From Motilimonas pumila (GTDB lineage Bacteria > Pseudomonadota > Gammaproteobacteria > Enterobacterales > CBDFNC01), in assembly GCF_003596335.1 (NCBI RefSeq), contig NZ_QZCH01000001.1:372001-436000 (forward strand): DNA of 64,000 bases, written 5' to 3'. Shown one piece after another: positions 36,971-46,480 of this stretch; position 1 is the first letter of the stretch, and each line of letters begins with the position of its first letter. The notes under the pieces were generated by a model, which saw only the letters and a list, made by a program, of their open reading frames with translations, did no database searches and was not told where the DNA came from. The position numbers and the translations under genes are program-made.

Positions 36971-37352
36971 GTACCATCCTGTAAGATTACGGAATTTAGA
37001 GTGCTATCATAGCATTAAGGAATGAGTTTTGTTGATGTTGCGGCAGTATGCGGTAAGCAACTCCCTTCCGTGGGAGTAGTGGGGTGCCCCCGAAGTGAAA
37101 AAAAGAGCCGCTTAACCAGCGGCTGGGTTAATCTCTCTCACTGCTTACCCTAAACCCAGTGAAATTTCGGACACGAACTTACACGCAACTATAAGCAATT
37201 TTTTAGATGCCTTGGCTTCAACCGGGACTTAACTTTAACTCAGTTAATCGTTTTAGATTGTGCACTTTGCACAATCTGCTTTAATAAAGCATAAAAATAG
37301 CTATTTTATGATAAAGCTGTGATAACTTGCGGCTCGACGTTAACCAGCTTTT
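36971..37352. other. 382-bp intergenic region with dense RNA-like secondary structure
   Basis: It lies between the Crp/Fnr gene and the FecCD permease (both minus). Long-range arms 37052-37059 (GGTAAGCA) and 37142-37149 (TGCTTACC) enclose hairpins 37060-37077, 37081-37090 (GGGGTGCCCC) and 37106-37124. Alternative pairings exist (37125-37129 with 37153-37157; 37139-37143 with 37157-37161). Whether it is a riboswitch, an sRNA or a repeat element cannot be decided by eye. Nothing recognisable is seen in 37162-37352. Confidence 0.55.
37098..37124 (-). terminator. Minus-strand terminator within the structured region
   Basis: On the minus strand AGCCGC/GCGGCT with a 7-nt loop is followed by C and seven Ts (37098-37104 as As). 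It could end the Crp/Fnr transcript, 229 nt beyond its stop, or act as an attenuator for the FecCD gene 128 nt further on. Confidence 0.75.
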
Positions 37353-38054
37353 TTAGCTACAAGAGTCCGAGGTTTGATAAATAAAGTCTTGGCTATCAGC
37401 AAACTGCAACAATTTATTCGGCTCTAAAATCTCAATGGTGCCATATCGGCTCAAAATCCAACCAGAAGCAATAAAAGGCTTTAATTCACGCTGTACTTTA
37501 AATCGCGACACCCCTAACAAGTCAGCAAGATTTTGCTGGCTGAGCTTCACTTCTGCCACCCCAGCACTGTTTTTAACCGCGAGGCTAACCAGTTGTAAAG
37601 CTAATTGCTGTGGCAGGCTGGTTAATCGACTGGTCGCTACCTGGTTAAAACAAGTACGTAGCCGTCGCGCCATAATCTTAGTCATAAACACTGCAAAGTC
37701 ATGCTCTTGTTGTAGCAGTAACTGAATATTTTTAGCCGGCAAAAAGGCCACTCTGGCAGTTTCAAGGCACAAACAAGTATGTGCCTGAGGCAAGCCATCA
37801 TGCACACCGAGATCCCCAAACCAGCTACCTACACCTAAGCTGTTAATGGAAGAATGCGCGCCATTCGCCGACTGCACTGACAATGAAAGTAATCCCGACA
37901 ATACAAAGTATAAGCCTGTACAGCTGTCTCCCTGACGATACAGTGTGGTGTTTTCAACAACATGACACACTTGAAACTGCGGTATCAATAAAGGACCTAA
38001 AGCTTGAGGCAAAGCCAGCTGCTTAATCTCATGCACCGCTAATCCTGCTTTCAT
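37353..38054 (-). CDS. Crp/Fnr family transcriptional regulator
   Basis: 233 residues. The N-terminal cyclic-nucleotide-binding jelly roll (~30-130) contains 'YRQGDSCTGLYFVLSGLLSLS' split motifs and 'GSWFGDLGVHDG'. The C-terminal winged helix has 'LSQQNLADLLGVSRFKVQRELKPF' as recognition region. The cAMP-binding Arg-Ser pair of CRP is not seen and there are no Fnr-type N-terminal Cys, so the effector is unknown. It is divergent from the RND efflux operon and may regulate it. Confidence 0.88.
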   Translation of the reverse strand: MKAGLAVHEIKQLALPQALGPLLIPQFQVCHVVENTTLYRQGDSCTGLYFVLSGLLSLSVQSANGAHSSINSLGVGSWFGDLGVHDGLPQAHTCLCLETARVAFLPAKNIQLLLQQEHDFAVFMTKIMARRLRTCFNQVATSRLTSLPQQLALQLVSLAVKNSAGVAEVKLSQQNLADLLGVSRFKVQRELKPFIASGWILSRYGTIEILEPNKLLQFADSQDFIYQTSDSCS

Positions 38055-38381
38055 TCAAGGCTCTCGACTGGTTAATTTATAGACTAAAATGCTACCAATT
38101 AATGAAAATCAATAAATCCAAACTCTATCAAATATATATAAAATATCAGTCTTTACTACTACTTTCCATTATACAGATCAAATTAAAGTATTAGTTATAT
38201 TTTACCAAGCCAAAATTTCATCTCGCAATATCAACTTTCGCGTCAAGAATCCACTCTTTACCAATCTTGTTAAGGAGTCGTTCAGCTTGCTTATCTATGA
38301 TCTAGCGTTACCTGGGGCAATTTAGCCTTGATCATTTAAGCGCTGCACTGGGTTTTTTTATGCTTACTTTTGGAGCGTGTT
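38055..38381. other. 327-bp divergent regulatory region
   Basis: It separates the Crp/Fnr gene (minus) from the RND adaptor (plus). It is AT-rich near the regulator and carries an AAGGAG at 38272-38277 followed by a 12-codon TTG ORF that I do not count as a gene. One TTGATC half-site resembles half an Fnr box, but no full palindrome is seen. Confidence 0.6.
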
Positions 38382-39512
38382 ATGAAAAAGTGGTACGTAT
38401 TCTCTGTACTCTTGTGCGTCTTATTATTTGGTAGCGTGTTTGGCTTTCACCTTTTTAAACAGCAAAAAATTGCAGAATTTATGGCGCAGCGCGAACTGCC
38501 TGCTTTACCCGTTGAAGTGACCCAGATCAATCCCCAGAGCTGGACTCCACAAATACCCGCCATCGGTTTTATAGAACCCTATCAAGGGGTCACGGTCGCG
38601 ACTCAGGTATCAGGGATCGTCGACAAAATCCACTTTGCTTCCGGTGATACTATCGAGCAAGGCCAATTACTGCTGGAACTGGAAACCAAGGTAGAAAAAG
38701 CGAACTTAGCTGCCGCTGAAGCAAAATTACCGGCAATCAGTAATACCTTAAAGCGCACACGCTCTTTGTATCAGCAAGGCTCTGTCTCGAAAGGGGCATT
38801 GGATGAAGCAGAATCTAACTTTAGTTCACTCAAAGCTGAAATTTTGGCGCTGAAAGCGACCATAGAGCGGCGCGAGATCCGCGCCCCCTTTGACGGCGTG
38901 ATCGGCATTCGCCAAGTAAATCTCGGGCAGTACCTCCAATCGGGTGATGAAATAGCTCGGTTAGAAAATTTAGACCGTATGCTGATCCGCTTTATTGTGC
39001 CGCAAAAAGAACTGGCAAAGCTGACCATTGGCGCAACTATAGACATCACAACAGATGCTTACCCTGAACGTGCTTTTGAAGGCGCTATCAGCGCCATCGA
39101 ACCCACGGTTGATATCGACTCCGGAGTGATTCAGTTGCAGGCTGAAATCCCTAACGCAGATCAACTGTTGCGCTCAGGCATGTACGCAGAATTAAACGTC
39201 AGGCAGCCTGAGTTAGTCAATCAGGTCGTGATTCCACTCAGGGCCATTAGCTTTAGCCTTTATGGTGAATCAGTTTATGTGGTTGAAACCTTGCCTGCTG
39301 AAGGTGATGAGGATGATGAAACGCAATATCAAGTGCGACAAAAAACCATCAAAGTGGCTGAGCGACGTGGCGATTATGCCTTGGTCGCTAGTGGTGTAAC
39401 AGCCGGTGAAACCTTGGTAACAGCGGGTCAAGTTAGGCTGCAAAATGGTGCCAAGGTGAAAATTGTTGAAGACAGTTTTATCAACAATAACGCTGAGTTT
39501 TCAAGAGACTAA
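38382..39512 (+). CDS. RND efflux periplasmic adaptor (MFP) subunit
   Basis: 376 residues from ATG 38382 (GGAG 6 bp upstream); a TTG at 38370 is rejected. An N-terminal anchor (~5-22) is followed by 'VATQVSGIVDKIHFASGDTIEQGQ' (lipoyl), an alpha-hairpin with 'RTRSLYQQGSVSKGALDEAES' split, the second lipoyl half 'IRAPFDGVIGIRQVNLGQYL' and a beta-barrel. It docks the RND pump to an outer-membrane factor, which is not encoded here. The pump gene follows by 9 bp. An acidic insert 'EGDEDDETQ' lies in the membrane-proximal domain. Confidence 0.92.
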   Translation: MKKWYVFSVLLCVLLFGSVFGFHLFKQQKIAEFMAQRELPALPVEVTQINPQSWTPQIPAIGFIEPYQGVTVATQVSGIVDKIHFASGDTIEQGQLLLELETKVEKANLAAAEAKLPAISNTLKRTRSLYQQGSVSKGALDEAESNFSSLKAEILALKATIERREIRAPFDGVIGIRQVNLGQYLQSGDEIARLENLDRMLIRFIVPQKELAKLTIGATIDITTDAYPERAFEGAISAIEPTVDIDSGVIQLQAEIPNADQLLRSGMYAELNVRQPELVNQVVIPLRAISFSLYGESVYVVETLPAEGDEDDETQYQVRQKTIKVAERRGDYALVASGVTAGETLVTAGQVRLQNGAKVKIVEDSFINNNAEFSRD

Positions 39513-39521
39513 GGCAGGCTG

Positions 39522-42500
39522 ATGAAATTTACCGATATTTTTATTCGCCGCCCAGTTCTCGCGGTATCTATCAGCTTATTGCTGCTGATTTTAGGCTTAC
39601 AAGCTATCAGTAAGCTACAAGTTCGTGAATACCCCGAGCTGACCAACACCACCATTACAGTGTCTACCGCTTACTATGGTGCGCCAGCAGAGGTAATCCA
39701 AGGTTTTATTACCCAGCCATTGCAGCAAGCGATTGCTGAGTCTGACAACTTGGACTTTTTAGAGTCCAAAAGCCAAATGGGCAATAGCACTATTACGGCT
39801 TATATGAAAATAGGCTCCGATTCTGACGCCGCCCTTTCCGAGATTATGTCGAAGGTTAACAGCGTGCGTGCAAGGCTACCAAAGGAAGCATTAGATCCAA
39901 GCGTAAGCCGCTCTACCGGTTCATCAACGTCGATCATGTACATCTCATTTTCTTCAGATAGCTTGAACCAAGCCCAGATTGCCGATTACCTAAAGCGGAC
40001 CGCGCAACCTAAAATGGTGACGGTAGCCGGAGTGTCAAAAGCCAATGTTTGGGGCCCAGAACTTTCTATTCGTGTGTGGCTTGATCCTAATAAACTGGCT
40101 GCTCACAACTTGTCTGCAGCAGAGGTAACCAGTGCGCTGCAAGCCAATAACTTTCGCGCAGCACCTGGTCAGGTGAAAAGCCGCTTCAAAGCCATTAACG
40201 TAGAAGCCAATACCAGTTTGGTCAGCAAACATGAGTTTGAACAATTAATTGTCGCAAGCCGCCCGCAAGGAATCGTCCGCTTAACCGACATAGCAGAGAT
40301 AGAAATTGGCGCGTTAAGGCAAACCAGCAAAGCGCGTTCTGATGGCAGTAACAGCATCATGATGGCCATCGATCCTACGCCAACGGCTAACCCACTAACC
40401 GTCGCTAAAGCGATGCGAGACATCTTACCTGAAGTAGAAAACAGCTTACCTGATAACATCAAAATGATGCTCGTATATGACTCCACGGAATACATCGAGT
40501 CTTCCATTAATGAAGTTCTGTTTACCATCTTAGAAGCCACATTTATCGTCGTCGTGGTGATATTCTTCTTTATGGGCTCATTACGGGCAGTCATTATCCC
40601 CGTGATCGCAATTCCATTGTCTTTAGTCGGCGTTTGCTTAGCCATGCAAATGCTTGGCTTCTCAATCAACTTATTGACCTTGCTGGCGATGGTTTTAGCA
40701 ATTGGCCTAGTGGTCGATGACGCCATCGTTGTGGTTGAAAACATCGACCGTCACTTACGCCAAGGCGCAAGCCCTTTTAATGCCGCGATTGCCGGCACAC
40801 GCGAAATCGCCGTGCCCGTCATTTCCATGACGGTAACGCTGGCAGCGGTGTACTCTCCTATCGCCTTACTTGGCGGTTTGACTGGGGCACTATTTAAAGA
40901 GTTTGCGTTAACCCTTGCCGGAGCCGTAGTCGTATCCGGCATCGTCGCGCTGACTTTATCACCTATGATGTGCGCGCAAATTTTAAAAAGTCAGCAAGGT
41001 AACCACAATAAACTTGAGCAAGGTATCCATCACTTTTTGGACCGCCTCGATCACTACTACCTCAAAATGCTTGATGGCACACTTCGCAACCGTGGCGCAG
41101 TCATTTTATTCGCTTTGGTCGTGATGGCTAGCTTGTACCCCTTGTTTAGCATCAGTAAGCAAGAGCTGGCACCGGCTGAAGACAAAGGTGCGGCAATGAT
41201 GATCGCAAATGCGCCGCCCAGCGTGAACATTGACTACCTAGATGCTTACTCACAAGAGATCAGCAAGCGCGGATTAGCACACCCTGACGTAGCCGGCACC
41301 ATTATGATTTCGGGTGTGCCCAGTAATACTCAATCACTTGGTATTTTCAGAATGGAGCTATGGGAAGATCGTGAGCAAAGCCTTACGCAAACCATGAATG
41401 ATCTCAAAGCAGCCACGCAAGACATTGCCGGCGTTAACGCGATTGCCTTCCCAATGGCGGTGTTACCAGGCGCTGGTGGTGGCTTTCCCATCCAGTTCGT
41501 GATCAAAGGGGTCAGCGACTATGAAACCTTGCAAGCCTTGGCGCAAACCATTCAACAAAAGGCCATGGCCAGCGGCTTATTAGTGTTTTCAGACTTAGAC
41601 TTAAAATTCGAAACCGGCCGCTTAAGTATCAGCGTGAACCACGACAAAGCCGGCGCTTATGGCGTAACCATGCAAGATATCGCCAGTACGTTAGCCAGCT
41701 TAATGGGTGACGGCTATATCAATCACGTTAACATTGATGGTCGCAGCTACGAAGTCGTGCCTCAAGTGGCTCGAAAAGACCGCTTAACTCCCGAGAAACT
41801 GGACCAATATTATGTTCGCACTCCTAAAGGTGCATCGGTGCCTTTAAGTAACTTAATTGATTTTTCCATTAATGGCGAACCTGCAGCGCTCGTGCAAATG
41901 GATCAAGCGAATGCGGTGACACTGAGTGCAGTCATGATGCCGGGTAAAACCATGGGGGATGCCATTGCCTTTTTACAACAAACCGCAGACGAAGTATTGC
42001 CCCGTGGATTTGAAATAGACTTCAAGGGTGAATCGCGTCAGTACATTCAAGAAGGCAGTGCGCTATACATGACTTTTGTGCTGGCATTAGCCATCATCTT
42101 TTTGGTATTGGCTGCGCAGTTTGAAAGCTGGAAAGACCCTCTTGTGATCATGTTTACCGTGCCATTGGCAATTTGCGGTGCACTCTTGGTGATGGGCTGG
42201 GGCGTGAGCAGCATGAACATCTATACCCAAATCGGCTTGATCACCCTAGTGGGCTTGATCACTAAGCACGGTATTTTGATGTGTGAAGTGGCAAAAGAGC
42301 AGCAAATTCAACACGGCGATGACCGCACTCAAGCGATTCGAGTAGCTGCTAAAGTCCGCTTACGGGCCATCTTAATGACCACTATTTCAATGGTTGCAGG
42401 TCTTGTTCCTCTGCTGCTGGCAACAGGTCCTGGCGCCGCTGCACGCTTTGATATAGGTATCATTATTTGTGCCGGCCTAAGTATCGGCACCCTGTTTACC

Positions 42501-42572
42501 TTGTTTGTATTACCCACTATTTATACTTTGATGGGCACGCAACATAAGCCTTTACCTGAAGTCGCCCACTAG
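39522..42572 (+). CDS. HAE1-type RND multidrug efflux permease
   Basis: 1016 residues, two repeated halves with 12 TM helices and two large periplasmic loops. The start 'FTDIFIRRPVLAVSISLLLL' and TM4 'VLAIGLVVDDAIVVVENIDRH' carry the proton-relay Asp pair of AcrB/MexB-type pumps. The C-terminal motif 'GLITKHGILMCEVAKEQ' has Lys-His near the usual position. It exports drugs, bile salts or other hydrophobics using proton motive force. It forms an operon with the adaptor and needs a TolC-like channel from elsewhere. A terminator follows. Confidence 0.95.
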   Translation: MKFTDIFIRRPVLAVSISLLLLILGLQAISKLQVREYPELTNTTITVSTAYYGAPAEVIQGFITQPLQQAIAESDNLDFLESKSQMGNSTITAYMKIGSDSDAALSEIMSKVNSVRARLPKEALDPSVSRSTGSSTSIMYISFSSDSLNQAQIADYLKRTAQPKMVTVAGVSKANVWGPELSIRVWLDPNKLAAHNLSAAEVTSALQANNFRAAPGQVKSRFKAINVEANTSLVSKHEFEQLIVASRPQGIVRLTDIAEIEIGALRQTSKARSDGSNSIMMAIDPTPTANPLTVAKAMRDILPEVENSLPDNIKMMLVYDSTEYIESSINEVLFTILEATFIVVVVIFFFMGSLRAVIIPVIAIPLSLVGVCLAMQMLGFSINLLTLLAMVLAIGLVVDDAIVVVENIDRHLRQGASPFNAAIAGTREIAVPVISMTVTLAAVYSPIALLGGLTGALFKEFALTLAGAVVVSGIVALTLSPMMCAQILKSQQGNHNKLEQGIHHFLDRLDHYYLKMLDGTLRNRGAVILFALVVMASLYPLFSISKQELAPAEDKGAAMMIANAPPSVNIDYLDAYSQEISKRGLAHPDVAGTIMISGVPSNTQSLGIFRMELWEDREQSLTQTMNDLKAATQDIAGVNAIAFPMAVLPGAGGGFPIQFVIKGVSDYETLQALAQTIQQKAMASGLLVFSDLDLKFETGRLSISVNHDKAGAYGVTMQDIASTLASLMGDGYINHVNIDGRSYEVVPQVARKDRLTPEKLDQYYVRTPKGASVPLSNLIDFSINGEPAALVQMDQANAVTLSAVMMPGKTMGDAIAFLQQTADEVLPRGFEIDFKGESRQYIQEGSALYMTFVLALAIIFLVLAAQFESWKDPLVIMFTVPLAICGALLVMGWGVSSMNIYTQIGLITLVGLITKHGILMCEVAKEQQIQHGDDRTQAIRVAAKVRLRAILMTTISMVAGLVPLLLATGPGAAARFDIGIIICAGLSIGTLFTLFVLPTIYTLMGTQHKPLPEVAH

Positions 42573-42605
42573 CCTTCACTATAGCTCTTGCACTTAAGCG
42601 TAGAA

Positions 42606-42635
42606 AACCGCAGACTCAGTTCTGTGGTTTTTTTT
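42606..42635 (+). terminator. Terminator of the RND operon
   Basis: A 9-bp stem with one G.T (42606-42614 and 42621-42629), 6-nt loop and eight Ts. It lies just before the next gene's ATG at 42648. Confidence 0.9.
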
Positions 42636-42647
42636 GAGAGCCTAATC

Positions 42648-43580
42648 ATGCCCCAAACAAACGATACACAGTCCATTGTGGTGGTTGGACTCGGCGACAT
42701 TGCGCAAAAAGCTTGGTTGCCGCTAATTTGTCAACATCCTGACATCTCACCTATTTTCTGTACCCGCAACCCTGATACCCTTAGTCGTCTTGCTAAGCAA
42801 TATCGGGTATCCCATTGCTACCAAGATTACCAGCAAGCGTTGGCAACAGCCCCAGACGCTGTGATGATCCACAGTGCAACAAGCAGCCACTTCGCCCTCG
42901 CAAGCCAAGCTATTTCACTGGGCATTGCAACTTTTGTGGACAAACCTTTGGCTGATAACTTTATGCAATGCCAGCAACTTGCAGCTCTCGCCAAAGCCCA
43001 TAATGTACCTTTATTTACCGGCTTTAATCGCCGTTACGCTCCTTTGCTTCAGCCTTTAAAAGCACAACCTCTGCAGCAATTACAATGGCAAAAGCACCGC
43101 CATGATTTAGTCGGTAACGTACGCGACTTCATCTTTGATGATTTTATTCACGTTATTGATAGCCTACTACATTACAGCCACACTCAAAGCATGCCTGATT
43201 TATCAATTAGTTACCGCATGCAGCAAGACAGTTTGGCCCAAGTTCAGATCCAGTGGCAACAAGGGGGAATGCAAGTGAGTGGCGTCATGAACCGCACCGC
43301 AGGGCATACCTTCGAACGGGTGGAGGCATTTGCACATAACCAGTATTGGCAACTGGATAATTTGCGCCAAGGCTTTCATAGTCAAGAAAATCGACTGCAA
43401 CCGATAGGGTTTGATGATTGGCAACCCACCCTCACCAAACGGGGCTTTAACGCATTATTAGCGGATTGGCTAAATCAAGTAAAACATGCGCAGTACCAAC
43501 CCAAACAGCTCGACAGCATGCTGCTAAGCCATCAAGTGGCAGAGCTCCTCGTGCAGCACATAGAAAGCCATAATATCTAG
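42648..43580 (+). CDS. Gfo/Idh/MocA family oxidoreductase (second)
   Basis: 310 residues from ATG 42648; upstream in-frame codons from 42588 run through the terminator hairpin and are rejected. The Rossmann start 'SIVVVGLGDIAQKAWLPLI' and 'FVDKPLADN' (KP catalytic-region motif) are present, as is 'TGFNRRYAPLLQPL', typical of this family. The ligand is unknown. It shares only distant similarity with the one at 9500-10483. It stands alone between the RND terminator and rsmC. Confidence 0.85.
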   Translation: MPQTNDTQSIVVVGLGDIAQKAWLPLICQHPDISPIFCTRNPDTLSRLAKQYRVSHCYQDYQQALATAPDAVMIHSATSSHFALASQAISLGIATFVDKPLADNFMQCQQLAALAKAHNVPLFTGFNRRYAPLLQPLKAQPLQQLQWQKHRHDLVGNVRDFIFDDFIHVIDSLLHYSHTQSMPDLSISYRMQQDSLAQVQIQWQQGGMQVSGVMNRTAGHTFERVEAFAHNQYWQLDNLRQGFHSQENRLQPIGFDDWQPTLTKRGFNALLADWLNQVKHAQYQPKQLDSMLLSHQVAELLVQHIESHNI

Positions 43581-43709
43581 CCAATAGATGCAAAGAGTGA
43601 CAGCTATCAGTTCACTTGCCAGAGGCAAAGTTATGCGCGTTTGCAAAAGCTGTTTCTTGGTGTTGCCTCAGGTATACTAGCGCCAACATTTACCGTTTAA
43701 GAATATTCT

Positions 43710-44753
43710 ATGTCTGCAATCAGCAATACTGCGCTTCCCCCAAGCCAAGTGGTCGAGAGAAACTTGGCCGAATTTACCGATAAGCACGTCTTAGTGGCCG
43801 GCGCCATTGAAGACACCTATTGCCAACAACTGGCGCAGCATACCGCTTCTTTGCAAATATTTACCACCGACTATCCAAGCTTTCAAGCTCTTCAGAAGCT
43901 AGAGTTAAAGGTACAGTTTGAGCATCAATATAACGCTACAAGCAGTGATAAAGTCGACGCAATCTTACTTTATCTGCCCAAAGCAAAAGCTGAAATTGCT
44001 TATTTACTGGCCAATATCATGCCGCACTTAAAAGCCGATGGTCACCTATACATTGTTGGTGAAAATCGCGGCGGAATAAAATCTGTTGATAAACTTCTGG
44101 CTGGATACGGCGGTAAAACGGTAAAAATTGATAGCGCTCGTCGATGCAGCTTGCTCGTTCAACAGTTAACGCAACCTGTACCAGAATTTACCTTAGAGAA
44201 TTGGTTATCAGAATACGACATCAATATTAAAGGGTGTGCGCTCACCGTGGTGAGCTTGCCTGGGGTATTTAGCGCCAATGAACTAGACGTCGGTACCCAG
44301 TTGCTACTGGAAAACATCGCGCCATTAAAAGGAAATGCATTAGACGTTGGCTGCGGTGCTGGGGTAATTGCCAGCTTCTTATTACGCCAAAATGATAACC
44401 TTACGCTGACTCTCGCAGACGTCAGCGCCCTTGCATTAGAGTCTAGTCGAAGAACGCTAGCCAAAAATCAGCTCAGTGCCGACGTTATCGCGTCTGACGT
44501 TTTTTCAAACGTCACAGGGCGTTTTAACACCATCGTCTCAAACCCGCCCTTTCATGCTGGCCTCAATACCCACTACGGCGCGCCGGAAACCTTGATTAAA
44601 CAAGCTAGGGAGCACTTAAAAATCCGCGGCCGTTTAATCATAGTCGCGAATAAATTTTTACGTTATGAAGGGCTTTTTGAACAAGCTTTTAGTCACTGTG
44701 AGTGCTTGATGGAAACCAATAAATTTAAACTCATTAGCAACTATCCAGACTAA
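43710..44753 (+). CDS. rsmC: 16S rRNA (guanine-1207-N2) methyltransferase RsmC
   Basis: 347 residues, close to E. coli RsmC (343). It has the two-domain arrangement of this enzyme: an inactive N-terminal methyltransferase-like half ('HVLVAGAIEDTYCQQL') and an active C-terminal half with SAM motif 'ALDVGCGAGVIASFLL', 'LTLADVSALALESSRR' and the amino-methylase signature 'VSNPPFHAGLNTHYG'. It methylates G1207 of 16S rRNA. It is monocistronic; an inverted repeat follows. Confidence 0.95.
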   Translation: MSAISNTALPPSQVVERNLAEFTDKHVLVAGAIEDTYCQQLAQHTASLQIFTTDYPSFQALQKLELKVQFEHQYNATSSDKVDAILLYLPKAKAEIAYLLANIMPHLKADGHLYIVGENRGGIKSVDKLLAGYGGKTVKIDSARRCSLLVQQLTQPVPEFTLENWLSEYDINIKGCALTVVSLPGVFSANELDVGTQLLLENIAPLKGNALDVGCGAGVIASFLLRQNDNLTLTLADVSALALESSRRTLAKNQLSADVIASDVFSNVTGRFNTIVSNPPFHAGLNTHYGAPETLIKQAREHLKIRGRLIIVANKFLRYEGLFEQAFSHCECLMETNKFKLISNYPD

Positions 44754-44776
44754 ACCTTATCCATATTGATATCGAT
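44113..44776. other. Placeholder entry, disregard: coordinates of the rsmC inverted repeat are given in the next entry
   Basis: This entry carries no annotation. The inverted repeat downstream of rsmC is described in the next entry with correct coordinates. Confidence 0.
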
Positions 44777-44813
44777 TTAAGCTAACTTAGGTAAATACTT
44801 GAGTTAGCTTAAA
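44776..44813. repeat. Inverted repeat downstream of rsmC
   Basis: Perfect 12-bp arms TTTAAGCTAACT (44776-44787) and AGTTAGCTTAAA (44802-44813) with a 14-nt loop, 22 bp past the rsmC stop. No T-tract follows, so it is a weak or factor-assisted terminator. Confidence 0.6.
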
Positions 44814-45010
44814 ATTGTTGACTTTGACCCGCGTCATCTTTTTGCCAGCCAGTCGTTACTTATATTGCTTTAGCTATTCACAAAACTGTTAAAAGCCGTT
44901 AAAACTATAAAACCTTAGTATGACTATTGGATTTCATAGAAGTGTAACTTTGTGAAACTGTAATAGACCTCTATCGCACATCATATTAAATACATAAATC
45001 GGAGATACAA

Positions 45011-46234
45011 ATGGCAGGCGTACTCGCAATGGTCCTAGCTGGAGGAGAAGGCAAACGGCTTCATCCCCTAACGGAAACTCGGTCTAAACCCTCCGTGCCT
45101 TTTGGTGGCAGTTATCGCTTACTGGACTTTGCTCTCAATAACTTTGTTAATGCCGATATTCTACAAATTTACGTATTAACCCAATTCAAATCCCAATCGT
45201 TAAACATTCATTTACGTCAAGCATGGCACTTATCGGGAATTACCAATCGCTTTATTGACCCAGTGCCAGCGCAGCAACGTTTGGGTAAACGCTGGTATGA
45301 CGGTACCGCGGACGCGATTTATCAGAATAATAAATTCATTGAAATGAATGAGCCTGAACAGGTCTGTATTTTTGGCAGTGACCATATCTACAAAATGGAT
45401 GTGCGACAAATGGTCAACTACCACAAAGAAAAAGATGCACACCTCACGGTGGCGGCGATCCAAGTGCCTAAAGATCAGGCTTACCACTTTGGTATTATCG
45501 AAGTCGACAAAGAAGGCCGCATGATTGGCTTTCAAGAAAAGCCGAGCGTAGAAGAAGCGAAAACCATCCCAGGCGATCCAGAGCATGTATTAGCGTCGAT
45601 GGGTAACTACACTTTTGACACCAAAGTACTGTTGTCTGAACTCAGCCGCGATGCCGAAGATGAAGACTCTGAGCATGACTTTGGCAAAAACATTATTCCT
45701 CACCTATTCCCACAGGGTAAGGTGTTTGTGTATAACTTCAACAGCAATAAAATTGCTGGTGAACCTGATGGCGTGTACTGGCGTGACGTTGGTACCCTTG
45801 ACGCCTACTGGGAAGCGCACATGGACTTGTTGGCCGATGAGCCTCCGTTTTCATTGTATAACCGCAAATGGCCACTGCATACTTATTACCCGCCTTTGCC
45901 ACCAGCAACTTTTAAAGACAGCGAAAATCACAATACCCGGATCAGTAAATCACTGCTGTCAGCCGGTTGCTATGTACTGGGCAGCCATGTGCACCGAAGT
46001 GTAATGGGGTTCCATTGTCATATTCGTCCTGGCACAGAGATATCTGAAAGTGTCTTATTAGGTGAAGTTAAAGTGGGCGAAAACTGCCGTATTCGCCGCG
46101 CTATCATAGATAAAAACGTGGAAATCGCGCCAGGAACAGTCATTGGTGAAGATTTAGCTGCGGATAAAGCCCGCTTTGACGTGTCAGAAAACGGCATAGT
46201 AGTCATTGCAAAAAATACTAAAGTAGGCTTTTAA
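45011..46234 (+). CDS. glgC: Glucose-1-phosphate adenylyltransferase, copy 1
   Basis: 407 residues. The nucleotidyltransferase start 'MVLAGGEGKRLHPLT' and 'WYDGTADAIYQN', 'FGSDHIYKMD' (catalytic Asp), 'GFQEKP' (glucose-1-P site) and 'YWRDVGT' are intact, followed by a C-terminal left-handed beta-helix. It makes ADP-glucose from ATP and glucose-1-phosphate. In E. coli GlgC the segment 'HFGGKFR' holds Lys39, which binds the activator fructose-1,6-bisphosphate; here it reads 'PFGGSYR', so activation may differ. It is first of the glgC-glgC-glgA series, 246 bp before copy 2. Confidence 0.94.
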   Translation: MAGVLAMVLAGGEGKRLHPLTETRSKPSVPFGGSYRLLDFALNNFVNADILQIYVLTQFKSQSLNIHLRQAWHLSGITNRFIDPVPAQQRLGKRWYDGTADAIYQNNKFIEMNEPEQVCIFGSDHIYKMDVRQMVNYHKEKDAHLTVAAIQVPKDQAYHFGIIEVDKEGRMIGFQEKPSVEEAKTIPGDPEHVLASMGNYTFDTKVLLSELSRDAEDEDSEHDFGKNIIPHLFPQGKVFVYNFNSNKIAGEPDGVYWRDVGTLDAYWEAHMDLLADEPPFSLYNRKWPLHTYYPPLPPATFKDSENHNTRISKSLLSAGCYVLGSHVHRSVMGFHCHIRPGTEISESVLLGEVKVGENCRIRRAIIDKNVEIAPGTVIGEDLAADKARFDVSENGIVVIAKNTKVGF

Positions 46235-46480
46235 GCCTTCGGCCTGAGAAATAACTTTAACCGCTGAATGTGAACAACAAGCGTCCATTTATGGGCCGTC
46301 AGCAAAGCAAAAACTTGCCGTTTTCGGCCAATTGCTACTAAGGTTATTCCTCAGTCCTCGCGCCTTCAACGCGCAACAAAGCAACTCGCTTTAAGAACAA
46401 GAAGCAATTTTTATGATGGGTCAAATCGGGGCTACGCCCCATGGTAAAACAATAATCAACATGACTTTAAGGATGTATTG

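Noticed and set aside
36429-37025. 198-codon plus-strand ORF opposite the FecCD permease
   Set aside because: It is a shadow of a membrane-protein gene, Ala/Pro/Thr/Lys-rich with no family pattern and no SD.
37081-37090. GGGGTGCCCC suggesting a TPP riboswitch
   Set aside because: The CTGAGA and downstream thi-box elements are absent.
38287-38325. 12-codon TTG ORF behind AAGGAG upstream of the RND adaptor
   Set aside because: It is too short to support as a gene, and a TTG start adds doubt.
40169-40744. 191-codon minus-strand ORF inside the RND pump gene
   Set aside because: The sense frame encodes well-conserved pump motifs; the antisense product is low-complexity.
44113-44776. Placeholder row in the feature list with reversed coordinates
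   Set aside because: It is not a feature; the correct inverted repeat is 44776-44813.
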